Assembly (NCBI GenBank): GCA_026261815.1
Contig: JAMPIT010000417.1
Coordinates: 6,915,501-6,979,500, forward strand
Source of the DNA: Monarcha castaneiventris obscurior
Taxonomy: Eukaryota; Chordata; Aves; Passeriformes; Monarchidae
Direction of reading: 5' to 3'
Length of the DNA: 64,000 nucleotides
Made by a program: the position numbers and the translations under genes
In this document: positions 23,862 to 53,200 of the stretch, piece after piece
Layout: every line of letters begins with the position of its first letter
Position numbering within the stretch: position 1 is the first letter of the stretch
The notes under the pieces: model-generated
The model's database searches: none
Told to the model about the DNA's origin: nothing
What the model saw: the letters and a program-made list of their open reading frames with translations, nothing else

Positions 23862-26800
23862 GTCTGTGGAAAGCAATCACAACTGTCCAGTTTCATTTGA
23901 ATACAGAAGCTTGAAAGAAAATATTTCTGTTACAGATGCAGGGCTGCACCAATCAAAGAAAGGTTGAAAGACACTACTGACAGTTATTTAAAGTTGGGTA
24001 TTACCAAGTGTTTTATCTCACACTCCTGTCCCAAGTGGTGACAAGCAATGTCACCTGAGGCTCTCCCCATCACCAGCCCTGTAGGCTCACACAAGGGGAA
24101 GTTTGATTCTCAAGCTGGTCTCAACCTACTGCTTCCAGTGACAATGGACCAAGAGCCTGAAGAATGGCTCTTCCCTGATACGGCCTCAGAGGATTTGCAG
24201 AGGTTCAGCTGTCAGGGCTTGCTGTTACCTTGGTGAGGCACAGGAAAGGCTCGGTTCAGGTCACCCTCCTGTAACTCTGTTTTGTTACTATTTGCCCTGG
24301 TATTTGCAAAAAAAGTCAGATTCACTTTGCAGGACTCTAAGCAGGTCTCGCTTCATTTGGCCCCAGAAAATGGCTTTCAAAAATTTTCTCCTTCAGGGCT
24401 CTGTCTTTAGAGGACTCAACTTTCTGAAGAGGTTAGTAACACTCAAAACACCTCTCAGGGCTGTTTGCAAAGCTCTTATCTAGCATGTCATGTTGGACTA
24501 CTTAGATCTTGCTCCTGCAGAAATTTATATACACAGATAACTTAAGAGAAAAAAAAGCAAAATATACAATGATTGTTAACATTTGTAACAAAACAAGACA
24601 AAACCTCTTATATTTCCTGATTCTGGGGATCGGGAAGATTTCTTCTCCAGAAAAAAAGGACTATCAGGTTATGGACTTTTTCTCTCATCTCTGGATCATC
24701 AAATACTTCCCAGCCAGCAGTGACTGGGCAGTAACAACAGTTCTTGTAGTCATACTAATACCAATACACTCTCTTCTCTTCAACTATCTCATAAAACAAG
24801 CATGTTTGCATTTCTCCCAGAGTGTTTTCTTAAGACAGAAACAAAATTGCCCTGTTACCAATGTAACTTGTTGCACTCTGAGAAACTCTGAAAAAAATCT
24901 GAGACGTCCTCAAGGACAAAACAAATGTGGCAAGACAACATCCTTCTCTTCCCTACCGGGTATCAACAGTAACACAGCTGACAAGTGAGATTTTCCCCAG
25001 CGCTCCCAGATACTCACCCTGTGTAAGCTTTATGTATCAAAACCCTTGACCTTGTGATAAAAAGTGGCAGAGAAAGAAGTTTTGGCAAGGCTTTGTGCGG
25101 TTGAAGACGCAAACCTCAAGTACCAACACCTCTCCATCTCTTAAGGGACACTTAGGACACTGCACTCACAACACAGAATGAAGCTGTTTGTTTACCTCCT
25201 CCTACTGGACGGTTGCAAATCCTCTGTATCTTATCCATTTGAATTAGGGTAGGATCTAGAATAACCAGTGTGATACAGATCACCAGCAAGGGTCATTGCT
25301 GATTTAGCTAGAAGAGCTGTAGGACAACATACACCAAAATATAAAGCACCTTAACTTTACCACTGCAGATAAAGTTGCAATGCTCCTTAGGATTTATTTT
25401 TCAAGTTTTTGTTACTTCTGATGTGTTGGTGAGAAGTTTGCAATTAACAGCCAGGAAGAGACACCATTCCAACCATTTCCAAAACAGTTATTGCCTCAAA
25501 CACAGTATCACCAATTCCTTTGTCAAAGCACCCAAATACCAAACATGGGAAACAATTTTGCAACACACAAATCAATTCACCAAGAATGGGACTAAGACTG
25601 GCAGCTCTCACACAGATCTCTTAACCAATAATCTCTACTGCTACCATGTCACCTTAGGTAAGACACATGAATTTTTAAAAGCTAAATATTTTGATTATTG
25701 CCTGCTTTTTAAGATTGTCACGGTCCTTTAGAACACCGAGATTGGCAAAAGATCCCATCTTGTGGGAAGGTGACAAGTTAAAAGCACAACAAAGAAGAAA
25801 AACCTAAACAACATTAGCAGAGACCTCTAAAATGGAAGAATTATTTCAGTCCTGAGCAGGTGTGCAGTACTTTCCTCACCTCAACTCTTATCATTCCCTG
25901 ACCAGTGCAATTCCTTCAGAAATATGCCCCTCCTCTCTGCTGCCCCTCAGGGATTCCCTTCATCCTTCTTCAGAAGAAGAGTCACTATGAATGACATCCC
26001 CCTAAGAATATCAAACCACATTATCAAAATATTATCATAGACAGGAATTAAGAAAGGCAGCACATGTCATTTTAATCTGGTAAATACAGAATAAACATTG
26101 TACTAACATGACACAACCAGTCCCCACCCTGACCTCTTTAATTACATGTCATGTAATTTACTTTGTGAATTCTACAGAGTAGGAATTTAGCCTTTGTTTC
26201 TGCATAGGGACAGTCACACACACATTGCGTGAATACAGAAATAATGAAATTGAATTTTGTTTCAGTGGCTGTTTCTCTTCAGGTAACCACTCCAGACTCT
26301 GCAGCAGCTGAGAAACTATTCTAGAATTCAGATTATCCAGCAAGCAACTGTATTCTGATCAACAGCTCAGCAAAAGCACAGCAGTGCCCCACTCCTGCTA
26401 GCCTGACAGTTCCTTCCTGAGTGATTTTAAGACCCAGTCTTGCACTACTAAAAACCCACTGATCTTAATTCCAGTAAGACTGGCTCGCTCTCCCATCTAT
26501 TTGCACTAAAGGATCCTCCATTTCCTCAAGGCACTGTTATTACTTTATTCCCACTTCCCTCCTTGAAAAAAAAAAAAATCACAGCAAGCCATGCAGAGTA
26601 GGGCTGAGACATCACAAAGAAGGAATCTATATGACATAAAGTCCCCACACTTAAACTGACTTGTTTAGAAGGAAAGTACCTGCTTAAAATCAGGCATCCC
26701 TCAAAAAATTAGGAAGGAAGCAAAGCCGACACACAGGAAATTTTTTCTGTCCCGCCCTTACCAGTTCTGTGAAGAGACATCAAGAGCCGTCCCGGAGCCC

Positions 26801-27589
26801 ACAGCCACTGTCTGCAACGAGATTTAAATCCGCGTGACTGTGGCTCTTCGCTCTCTTGGATTTACATCACTAGGTACGAAGAATTACATCTGTCTCCTGC
26901 TCTCCTTTTAACATTTATTACCGCTGACAATCACAAGGCCTGCAGCACGTCTATCTGTGCCCATTACCTAGAGGATACTGCCATATTTCCATCTGTTTCG
27001 TGACTGTTCCTTCCCCCCAGCCAGACAGGAGACAGACTGTCTCTCCTCTGGGGCACCTCCGAAGAGGCGCAGGGGTGGAGAGCAGATGCGTATGGCAGAG
27101 CAGGACCCCCGGGAGTCGCAGCCACAGGCAGGAGAAGAGGCGGGTTAGCGGAGAGGCACGTCCCGGGGAGCAGGGGAGAGCCCAGCCGGGGGAAGCAGGG
27201 CGCAGGGAGAACGCGCCCCGGGCAGCCCTGACGGAGAAGCACAGCGTGAGTCACTCTCCGGAGCCAGACCCTGCGTCAGCGCGGCCGGGGCGCGGAGCCT
27301 TCCGCGGCCCGGGGGTCCCTCCGTGCTCCCCCGCCCCAGCCCGGCGAGCGGAGCCGCGGCCGCGCACCCCCGCCCCGCACACGGCCCCGGCGGCCTCGGC
27401 CCCCGCTCCGCCCGAGGGGGGAGCAGTGCAGGGGGTGCCGGGGTGAGGTGTGCGCGGGGGTCGCCGCACAGGTGGCGCAACCGCTCCTGGGGATCCCCCG
27501 GCGCGGGGGGAGGCGCAGGGCTGGGAGCCCCAGAGGGGAGGAGCGGCTCCCCGCCCGCCCGCCCGGCACGGACCGGCCCCGGCACCCAC

Positions 27590-27690
27590 CTGCTGCCGCC
27601 ACCGCCGTCCCCTCAGGGCGGCCGCCGGCCCCAACCCGGCCCCAACCCGGCGGCCCCACACGCCGCTGCCCAGGCGCATGCGCGCGATGC
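27590..27690 (-). other. SGSM3: Candidate SGSM3 non-coding first exon
   Basis: On the minus strand GGCAGCAG|GTGGGT at 27590/27589 is a near-consensus splice donor in the CpG island, positioned to join the acceptor of exon 2 at 17989. The upstream limit near the NRF1-type motif is a guess. No other evidence fixes this exon. Confidence 0.4.
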
Positions 27691-27754
27691 GGGCGGCGCG
27701 CGCGGCGCGGCGCGGCGGGGGCTGTAGGCCGGGCAGGCGCGGAGAGGCGCGGGC

Positions 27755-27959
27755 ATGGCCCTGCTCAGCGCGGGCACGGGCTGCGGGCACGGGCACCGAG
27801 CAGCCCAAAGTGGGCTCTGGCCTCACCACAGACATGGCCCTGCTCAGCGCGGGCACGGGCACCGAGTAGCCCAAAGTGGGCTCTGGCCTCACCACAGACA
27901 TGGCCCTGCTCAGCGCGGGCACGGGCACCGAGTACCCCAAAGTGGGATCTGGCCTCACG
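27755..27959. repeat. GC-rich tandem repeat, about 66-bp unit, three copies
   Basis: Units begin ATGGCCCTGCTCAGCGCGGG at 27755, 27834 and 27900. Copies 2 and 3 are spaced 66 bp. Copy 1 is 79 bp because of a 13-bp duplication of its GGGCACGGG motif. The 66-bp period is a multiple of three, so long open frames cross the array, but I see no protein in them. It sits at the upstream edge of the SGSM3 CpG island. Confidence 0.9.
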
Positions 27960-27964
27960 AAGCT

Positions 27965-28485
27965 GTCACAGCACCACGGAATCAATTAGGTTGAAAAAGC
28001 CCTCTGAGATGGTGGAGTCCAGCCTCTGACCGAACACCACCTTGTTAACCACACCATGGCACTGAGTGCCACGTCCAGTCTTCCCTTAAGCACCTCCAGG
28101 GACGGTGACTCCACCACCCTATCTAATCACCCATTCTGTGAAATTCCTCCTAAGCTCCAACCTGAACCTCCCCTGGTGTTATGCCTTGTCCTGTTGCTGG
28201 TTGCCTGGGAGAAGAGACTGACCCCCACCTGGCTACAACCTACTTCCAGATAGTTGTAGAGAGTGACAACTCACCTAAACATCCTTCTCTCCAGGCTAAA
28301 CACCCCCAGCTCTCTCAGCTGCTCCTCATCAGAACTTGTGCTCCAGACTCTTCACCAGCTTCGCTGCCCCTCTCTGGACTTGCTCCAGCACCTCAATGTC
28401 CTTCCTGAACTGAGGGGCCCAGAACTGGACACAGTACTCAAGGTGTGGCCTCACCAGTGCCGAGTACAGGGGGACAATCAAGGGC
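27965..28485 (-). mobile_element. CR1 LINE, 5'-truncated, with remains of the ORF2 end and 3' UTR
   Basis: Read on the minus strand, 28477-28330 encodes a degraded CR1 ORF2 C-terminus with recognisable [20 protein letters not shown] and [20 protein letters not shown]. This is followed by the typical CR1 3' region ending in sequence complementary to GAATCAATTAGGTTG. It is 5' truncated, as most avian CR1 copies are, and inserted between ADSL and SGSM3 next to the SGSM3 CpG island. Without its upstream half it cannot be active. Confidence 0.92.
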
Positions 28486-30165
28486 TGTACAGCTGAAGCA
28501 CTGCTTGGTGACCTCCTCCCAACAACCAAGCAGAGGGGACAATTAATCTCTGGCTGGTGCCACTGCAACTCTGTGGGAAAGTAGAAGTCTCCTAAAGGAT
28601 TTGCGCATCATGCCAGTTTTCTAGGAGGATGATATTTCCTCTGTATCAGTTACTGTTTCTAAAATTTCCAGGAAAACAAGTCCAACAGCTCACAGCTGGC
28701 TGCCTCTACCTGACAAAGATTTATTTCCAATGGTGAGAAAAGATACATTAGCTGTTCCTCCTCTCCACACAGGGTTGGTTGGTTTTTTTAAGTAGGAAAG
28801 AGGACCAAAGAAGGAGGACTTACGCATCTGTCTGTTTTCTTTCTTGGCTATCCATTTGAGTAATAGCCTGAAAATTAAGAGGGTTCAATTAGAGTTATCC
28901 TTTTCAAACAGATGGCTAATTAAATGTTAATAGCCCAAGCAAGCAAAATGTTTTAAACACCATCAAACTCACAAATGTTTGAGACATTTTTGAATGCCAT
29001 ATTCTAGGGGCAAGGTAAAGCCAGAGCAATCTCAATGGAAGGAAATCACAGCCTGAAGCTTCCCACTACTCTGGCTACTTAATAAAGACAAGTCTTATTA
29101 AAACATACAGTATTTTTAAATCCTCTTTCAACAAGGATGGCCTGAAGGACAACAGGTAGCTTCTTTCAATTAGTTCTGCTTTGCTTAATTCTCTTCAGCA
29201 AGCACACTTCAAAAATCAAGTAATCCTTATCATGTCATCTTTGAGAGTCTGAATAAATAACAGAGGCAAGAGGGAGCTTTTGTGCACTGATGCAGAGGAA
29301 ATGCTCTGTGGTGTAGTAACACTGGAAGAAGAGGTAAGGGAATTATTCCAGTTTAAGTCAAAGGGAGAAGAGTTTGATCCAGTACTGAATGTCCAGTAAA
29401 GCACAGACATTACAAAACAGATCATTAATGTCAGAAATAAACCCGAGGCTCTTGAATTTCTCTGGCATTCAGTGAATTTCCATTATCTTTTTTTCTCCCC
29501 TTGTCAGACAAAACTTGTAGTAGAGAACAACTCTCACATGTCAGAGTCCACCTGCCACTCAGTATCAAGCACCTATGGCCAAGGAGCACAATCACAGCCA
29601 AAACACAATGACTGGTTTCTTACCCACACCTGTAAAATACAATTTTCAGTAGCTACAGAGCCACAGCTACAGAATTAAACTAGGAAAGGAGCACTGAAGG
29701 AGCACCTGTCTGATGAGCCAAGAAGTTCTCTCTTTCACTATTTTTAGTATTTTGGCCTATTTGCTCCCCAAGTCACAGTACTCTGAAAGCCAGGACAAAC
29801 TTTTATCAACTTTTGTGACACCTGTGGAAAAAGTTTCAGGGCATGGAAAAAAAGATGAAAATGGGAGTGGGCTCAGCTCCCCTTACCTCTGCTCTTCAAC
29901 AAGTCAGTCCTCCAAGAATGTCAGGCAGCACCTGGCATTGCTCTTTAAGAGCTGACAGTGCTCTGTAAGGCACCAATGAAAGGTGCTGTGATAAAGTTAC
30001 CTTGTCACAATTGGGTGTTTCTCAGTAACTCAGCCCACTATAGATGGAGGCTTGACCAAACACCAGGCAAAGAACAAAAAGCCCATCTGGAATCAAGATG
30101 GCTGTAAGCTCTGGGGGTTAAATGCACTGTAGAGAACCAAAATAACATGACACAGTAAATAGACC
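28486..30165. other. Intergenic interval between the ADSL end and the CR1 / SGSM3 promoter
   Basis: About 1.7 kb of AT-rich sequence. No ORF with recognisable similarity, RNA gene or repeat is seen. Confidence 0.75.
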
Positions 30166-30180
30166 TGGGTCAATAAGGCT

Positions 30181-30186
30181 TTTATT
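30181..30186 (-). terminator. ADSL: ADSL polyadenylation signal AATAAA
   Basis: TTTATT on the plus strand gives AATAAA 36 nt after the ADSL stop, so cleavage is expected near 30160-30170 and the 3' UTR is only about 55-60 nt. Whether a longer form exists cannot be seen. Confidence 0.75.
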
Positions 30187-30221
30187 ATCTTCCTGTACCC
30201 ACACACATTTGCAGACTACAC

Positions 30222-47099
<16,878 letters not shown>

Positions 47100-47339
47100 G
47101 GCAGCGGCGGCAGCGGCAGCAGCAGCGGCGGCGGGCAGGGACGAGCAGCCCGCGGGCCCGGGGATAAGGGCGGGCAGAGGCCCCGCCCCGCCGCCCTCAG
47201 CCCGGCCCGCCCCGAGCCCACGGCGCGCCCGGCGCCCCCCCGCGCTCGGAGGCCAACGCCGCCTCAGGGGCCCCGGCACGGCCGCGGACACAAGAACGTG
47301 CAGAGAACACCAGCTTTAAATGCTTAGCAGCCAAACACA

Positions 47340-47345
47340 TTTATT
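47340..47345 (-). terminator. TNRC6B: Distal TNRC6B polyadenylation signal AATAAA
   Basis: TTTATT on the plus strand gives AATAAA, followed on the minus strand by GT-rich TGTGTTTGG and GCTGGTGTTCTC, as expected downstream of a cleavage site. It is the last such signal before the ADSL promoter. Confidence 0.6.
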
Positions 47346-47349
47346 AGTC

Positions 47350-47367
47350 TTTTTTTTTTTTTTTTTT
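47350..47367. repeat. T18 homopolymer
   Basis: Eighteen T on the plus strand, an A18 tract in the TNRC6B transcript just upstream of the distal AATAAA. It is genomically encoded and could cause internal oligo(dT) priming. Confidence 0.95.
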
Positions 47368-49889
47368 CCAGGAACCCAAAAATAGTTTGTAGTTATAATG
47401 TAAGCAACTGAGTTGCACATAATACAATCATATCTTTCAAAAAAAGAAAAAAAAATAAAAACGAAAGAAAGCTGTTTAAAAGCCCAAAAAAAAAAAAAAA
47501 CCTTCAGAAAACTTATATAAGTATTACACCATCTCTCAGTTTTAATGAAATGACGACGACTTAATTCCTTATTACTCTTAACTTGTCACACTCCAATAAA
47601 ACATCACCCTTTTGTTTGTTTTTTTTCTTTTTTTTTTCCTTTTTTTTTTTTTTCTAAATCCAGCATGAGAAATACAGTACCTGCTATGGCAAAAATACAC
47701 ATAAAATGCAACATTTCAGCTTATTTGTACATTAGTAGAGTTTAAACATTTAATTGGTTTTTTTTTTCTTTTTAAGTGAACCAGTGATCTTAAGTACCAC
47801 TATACTAAAAGTAAAATAAAAATATAGAAAAGGAGGAAAAGGGGGCAGCCAGCCTTACAAGAGCACCTTCTAAAGTGCTGAGTTTCTGTGTCCATGGAAA
47901 ACCCTTAGGAAGTTCAAACATTTCTGAGAATATGGGATGGAAATTAAGATGAAACCTGGATATGCAAGACATTGTGTCATCTCCTCTACATTCTCCCCAT
48001 TTGTCCTGTAATTTTCTTTACTGCACACTATAGAAGGAGGGGAGAAACCAGAACTATGGTAAGAGTTTAGTAAAGGAAGCCATTTCAAGTATAAGAAAAA
48101 AAAATAAACACTTACAGGTAACTTGCAAATAGCATCAATATACACACAGCCACTATTTTTATTATTACAATGTCTGCTTCTGGGGGACAGTGTTTCAGGC
48201 AAGAGGACTTTAGCTGTACCTTCCTGTTACCTATTTATGTGCAAAGTAGAAAAGCTGCCTTTTCTAATCCAGCCATATTGGACATCACTGATTTTCTATT
48301 CAGCCACCTTATTCCTCCATTCCATAAGGAGAGAAGAAGGTGGCATTATTTTACCAAGAAGACTAGATGAAATGAATCTCTTTCTCCATTCCTCTTCCAG
48401 ATGCACCCTTCTCCCATTACTTGTTTGCAATGAAGAGAAACTTGCCAAACTCCTGATGCCCACCAGTAGCCAGTTTCCTGAACAGGTAGAAGGCATTTAC
48501 CTTTGTAAACATAATCCCTTATGTTTGTGGAACTCAAAGCAGCATTTCACACCTCCAGCCGAGCAATGGAGATGAAAATAGATCAGAACACTCCCCTGTC
48601 ACTGCTTTTCCTCCTCCCCTTTCCTCTTCCGCACCCAGGAAGATTACATTTGGTTACTTTTGTTAGAAGGTGGGGTTTTTTTTGGTTCTTTGAGGAAAAT
48701 ACTAAGCATTTAGTTCAAAGTAAACATTACAGAATTACCATCATCAGTTATACTGCTGTTTGTTCTGCTTTCTAGATGAGAAAGAAAAAGCACTGTGCAT
48801 CAGATGTTCTGCAGGCTTTAGAGCAGATGCGGCAGAAACCCAAGATACCTACGTGTGTAAATCCCACAGGCGCACATGCATCACTTCAGCTTCTTTCTCT
48901 GCAGGATCCCTGTATACACTTCACCTCCATTACTGGCAGAGATGGAGAGGGTGGCACAGGGCAACAGTGGAGAGATGTTCCTAAGGCCACGGGGAGCAAT
49001 GCAGGACAGAGAGGACCAGGGAGTGTCAGTCACAAAGGTTTCAGGTACAGAAACCATATTCTTGATATTTCAAACGCCAAATTCCAAGAGGCATGGGCTC
49101 ACATGCACATCCCTGAGACGCACATCCAAGAAAGAAGAAACAGCGACCATGTGATTGAGAGGGGAGAAAGTAGCAGAGGTTCCCTGACGGCTGTGGGATT
49201 TACCCATTGAAGACCTCTTCCCCCACCACCCTCCCAGAGACATGCTGGGAGAGCTGTAAGGCATATACACAAGCAGCATCTACTATCATTCTCTCTGTTC
49301 CTACGTTCTATTGGCAGCTGATGGCTTCTGTATATTGTGGACAAGAAGAGACACTGCATTTGAAGTGTGACTGGTAACACACTGAAATTAACTCAGGGAA
49401 GGACATAGGAAGCTACTCTGCCCTTTATCCCTGGAACAGCAGCATAAAGTGGCCAGGTTCTTCATCTTACAGTCCCCTCTCTGGAACTACACACCACCAC
49501 CTCCCCTTCCTGATGGCAGGAAAAGATGTGTCTACTTGAAAGATGACATTACCAAAACCGCCATTTAACGGCAGGGAGAAGCACACAAACTTATTCTGAT
49601 TTGGTGGTCTGGTGAAAGAAGCAGCAAGCTCAAAATACTTCAGTTCTGAAGCTTATCTGAAAGTACTGGAGACACGTGACCTGTAGCAACACTGGCATAA
49701 CTATATCAAAAAGAGACGAAGGAAACAGGCATAAAGACTGAGGAGTATGAGTAACTGAATCTCTATAAACTTCTATAATTTAGGATCTGAGTGTTTGATG
49801 GCTTCAATAATTAAAAAAAAAGGGGTTATCTCCCTCCACACAAGAAAACAATGTAAAAAGAACTAGCGATCTTGCTGTGAAAACCTCAT

Positions 49890-50111
49890 AATACTTCTAT
49901 CATGCTTTTTTCTTTAAAGCACTTGACAAACATTACTAGTTGATCCTCACAAAACCCCTGTGAGGTAGGTAAGTATTATTAACAACCCCGCTTTACAGGT
50001 GAAAAAACAAAGGCAAAGTAGTTAAATGACTTGCCCAAGGCAAGGGAAGAATAATGGCCAATGTTAAAATTCAGGAGTTTCAGGCTTCCAGACCTGTGCT
50101 CAAAACCACTA
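49890..50111 (+). mobile_element. MIR (CORE-SINE) element, well preserved
   Basis: From about 49915 the plus strand follows the MIR consensus block by block: TTAAAGCACTTGACAAACAT; GATCCTCACAAAACCCCTGT; GAGGTAGGTAAGTATTATTA; CGCTTTACAGGTGAAAAAAC; AAGGCAAAGTAGTTAAATGA; CTTGCCCAAGG; then a diverged 3' part ending GACCTGTGCTCAAAACCACT. MIR is an ancient amniote tRNA-derived SINE. It lies inside the TNRC6B 3' UTR, antisense to that gene. The 5' edge is uncertain. Similarity is judged by eye against the remembered consensus. Confidence 0.85.
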
Positions 50112-50274
50112 GTTCAAATATCTTTTTACAACGGAGATAACAGATGGAAATAAAAGCCCATCAAGAGTAGAAGAAAAGCTAAGATTTAAAAGGTTACATC
50201 AGAAGGGGAAATGTACCACGAGGTATTTTTGTGAATGAGTTTAAGCTTCTGATTTTTTTTTCTTTCTGTTTTTG

Positions 50275-50290
50275 TTTTTTTTTTTTTTTT
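50275..50290. repeat. T16 homopolymer in T-rich stretch
   Basis: Part of a 40-bp T-rich segment (50252-50290), A-rich in the TNRC6B mRNA. Confidence 0.95.
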
Positions 50291-53200
50291 AAAGGCATTC
50301 TGACAGAGTGGAACCCTGATAAGATCACATCTGCAAGGCAGGCACAGATGCGAGAGTGATCATCAAGTCTATTACTTATTACAGTACTGTGAATGTCAAC
50401 AAAAATAAAACTGCTGCATGAAAACACTGAATACAGGCAGGATCATCTCTCAGTTTATGATATTACACCTAAGATAATGCCAAGGATAATGCAGGTACCA
50501 TGGTTCACCATGGACAAAGGGAAAAAGTCAAGTCAAAAGGTCCCTATTATAATGACAGAGAGAGCAGTGAGATCTGCATTTTTTCTGAGGAGACTCTTCC
50601 TGGAAGCTCAGCAAGCTTCAAGGAGTGCACATAATTCACAATGATTGCATTTTGGAGATGTGGGGAAATAAATCCTTTTTAATGACCATTACGATATCAC
50701 CTTGTAGTAAAAATAGTATAGTTTCGTTTAAATAGAGAGGACCTGGCCTACATCAGTCTACTTTCCCTAAAATTTCACACACTGTCAACATTAGTGTTAA
50801 GTCACTGGCAGCAACACCAGACAACAAAACACCGGTAGCTGCTGATGTTGAAAAAACACAGTCCTCATAGTTGGGCTTTGATCAGCGCTAGAAAGTAAGT
50901 ACCATCTCCACCATCTTGCCCACAGCTGCACTGTCATTGTATGAACTGTGCCAGAAACAGCAGCAAAGAAAATTTCAGGCATAAGGAAGTGTAGATATCA
51001 AGGCCAAGCCATGTTCCAATTCTCCTGGAAGAGCACAAGGACTGCTGAAATGGAAAACGAGTAGTAAATCCAAAAAACCAGTGCCTGAGGCAGTGCATTT
51101 CCTGAGCTTAACAAGGGCCAGAACACAGGTGGTGGTAGATATTCCCCAGGTAGACCTGGTGTCCCATTCACCCTTTTGGCCCTAGGTTAACACTGTGTGG
51201 CTGAATAAATAGCCCTGTGCAAGGCTGAGAGCTGATTTTGTTTTGCAGCCAACATTAGCTACTCAAATCTCTGCCCAGTTATCTATTGGCCAGCTTCTGA
51301 CAAAAGAAAGGTTCTTATCAGTTCCTTCTTAATTCAAAGTTATCACTTCCCCACTTCCCTAAACTATAATGGATATGCCATGGACACAGAAACTCCTGAA
51401 CAGATTAGCAAAGTATCTTTGTCCCCTACACCCCCTTTGCAGAATGCATAGTTTACAATTCACTTACAAAATAAAGAAGCAATGCTGACCACATATGGGA
51501 CCTTTTTTTTTTTTGAAAAAAGAACAAACAACCTCTTCTTAAGTTCAGTATCAAAATTCACATTTGCATAATAATACATTTCAAGGCCATTAGAGAGGAA
51601 TGAGAGCGAAGCAAAGAAAACTGCAGAGTCTCTCCTCTCTTTGTCTTCCTGAATAGAGCTGAGGGATCCCACTGGAGTTTCTTTTCAGGGTGGGAATTAC
51701 AAAGCGCTACAACAACAGCTCTTGATCTTGTACACCTCATGTTTTGGGTGGGACGAAGAGGTGAATTATTAGGAAAAAAAAAAACAAATGGAAGGAGACA
51801 CTGCAGATTCCCATGTTTAGCTACAAACAGCTTCAAAGAAACAAAAAATTACTTCAGATTTTTTCCTTTTAAACACTTCTATCTCACCATTTCAAAAACT
51901 CTTTTTTTTTTCTTCTTGTGTAATACCCTGTTCATTTAAATGGCAACGTTAAGTGTGCTGGAAGTTGAAGGGCTGAAAAAAAAATAAATTCCTGTTTCGC
52001 TTATCAGGACACGGGCAGAGAGGGTAAAAGTGTGTCTGCACCCACTATTTAACAGAAGCTACAAAACATCATCTTCTCTACATGTATAAATTTGTCTCAA
52101 ACATCACTGTGTTTCAGTTCTCCAGTGCTTACAAAAAACCAAAGCCACACGCACTCACACTCATGCACACAAACATAAAGAGAAGCCACATAATACATAT
52201 ACAAACTCAACCTGCAACAGTAGACTAGCCTAAAACTATCAACAGCTTCTGTGCATCACATGACATCTCTTCGCACCCCCCACCCCAATCTCTACCACAT
52301 ATGAATACGTATTGTGCAGTGTAGAGACCAGCCAATGACGCTGCTTGTCAAAAGGGACCAGTGGGCTGCAATCTCAACGTCTGACCTCTTGAAAGAATAA
52401 ATTGACCATTGTCTCCCCTCCAGCCCAAGCGGTCTCCTCAGTTAGACAGTCACTATACTCACAAAGGCACATTCATAAATACCACATTTAACTTACTGCT
52501 TGTAAAAACATAGGAGAAATGTTAAGCGCTTATACCCCAACCCATTCCTACTGACCCAGCAAGAAGTATCACAATAATGTATCACTTGGTGAGACCTTAC
52601 TCCACCTTTAGAAGGTACATATTAAAGAAGTCTTCCAACACCTCTTTTAAATTTTTTTTTTTGCATAAATGAATGCTTTTTTTTGTTTGTTTTTGGCTTA
52701 CATATTTTGGAATACAGCACACTCACTATAAAGCTCTGTTGTAAGGCTACCCCCTAAAGTAAGGCTGTTCTACCTTGGCTTGCATTTTCACTTCATTTTG
52801 CTTCTTCTCCACACGTCCCCAAAACAAAACAAAAAAACCCACACAGCGCCTTATATAGAAAGGGTAAGCCGTATCTGGCAGGGAGAGGGAGGGGAAAGAA
52901 AGCACATAATATCATAACCATGTCACTAAAATAGCTATTCTAACAAGCTGTGCAACCTGCTCAACAGTAAATGATGAAGAAAATGTTCACTTATGGGTGG
53001 TTGTGTTTCATCTGAAACAGGAGGAGCTTCCACTTTGTCTCAATTAATAAAAACAAACATAAAAAAAAAAAAAGAGGAAGTTAGTTCTGAGAATGTAACA
53101 ACACACACCAATAGCCAAGAAGAGGCATTTAGTGCTCAAGGAAACATTTCTTGCCGAACACGGCCTCCTTGTATTGCGCACTCATGCAAAATTCTCCAGT

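Larger units (their letters stand above)
17989..27589 (-). other. SGSM3: SGSM3 intron 1 (9.6 kb)
   Basis: A long first intron between the CpG-island exon and the ATG exon. It holds a 24-bp near-perfect palindrome at 20822-20845, a CAA tract near 21320, an ATTT microsatellite near 23811, and otherwise unremarkable AT-rich sequence. I found no exon-like conserved protein segment in it. Confidence 0.65.
27120..27960. promoter_or_regulatory. SGSM3: CpG island, SGSM3 promoter region
   Basis: A sharp rise in G+C and dense CG dinucleotides between AT-rich intron 1 and the AT-rich ADSL-SGSM3 interval. It includes a palindromic NRF1-type motif, GCGCATGCGC, at 27674-27683. Its place upstream of the SGSM3 ATG exon and downstream of the ADSL end makes it the SGSM3 promoter. 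The exact start site cannot be read from sequence. Confidence 0.8.

Noticed and set aside
27251..27985. Minus-strand open frame of 244 codons over the SGSM3 CpG island
   Set aside because: Its length comes from GC-rich composition and from the 66-bp tandem repeat, whose period is a multiple of three. The translation is repetitive and resembles no protein family.
27965..28485. A coding gene from the [14 protein letters not shown] frame
   Set aside because: This is the C-terminus of CR1 ORF2, truncated and followed by the CR1 3' UTR. It is a dead transposon copy.
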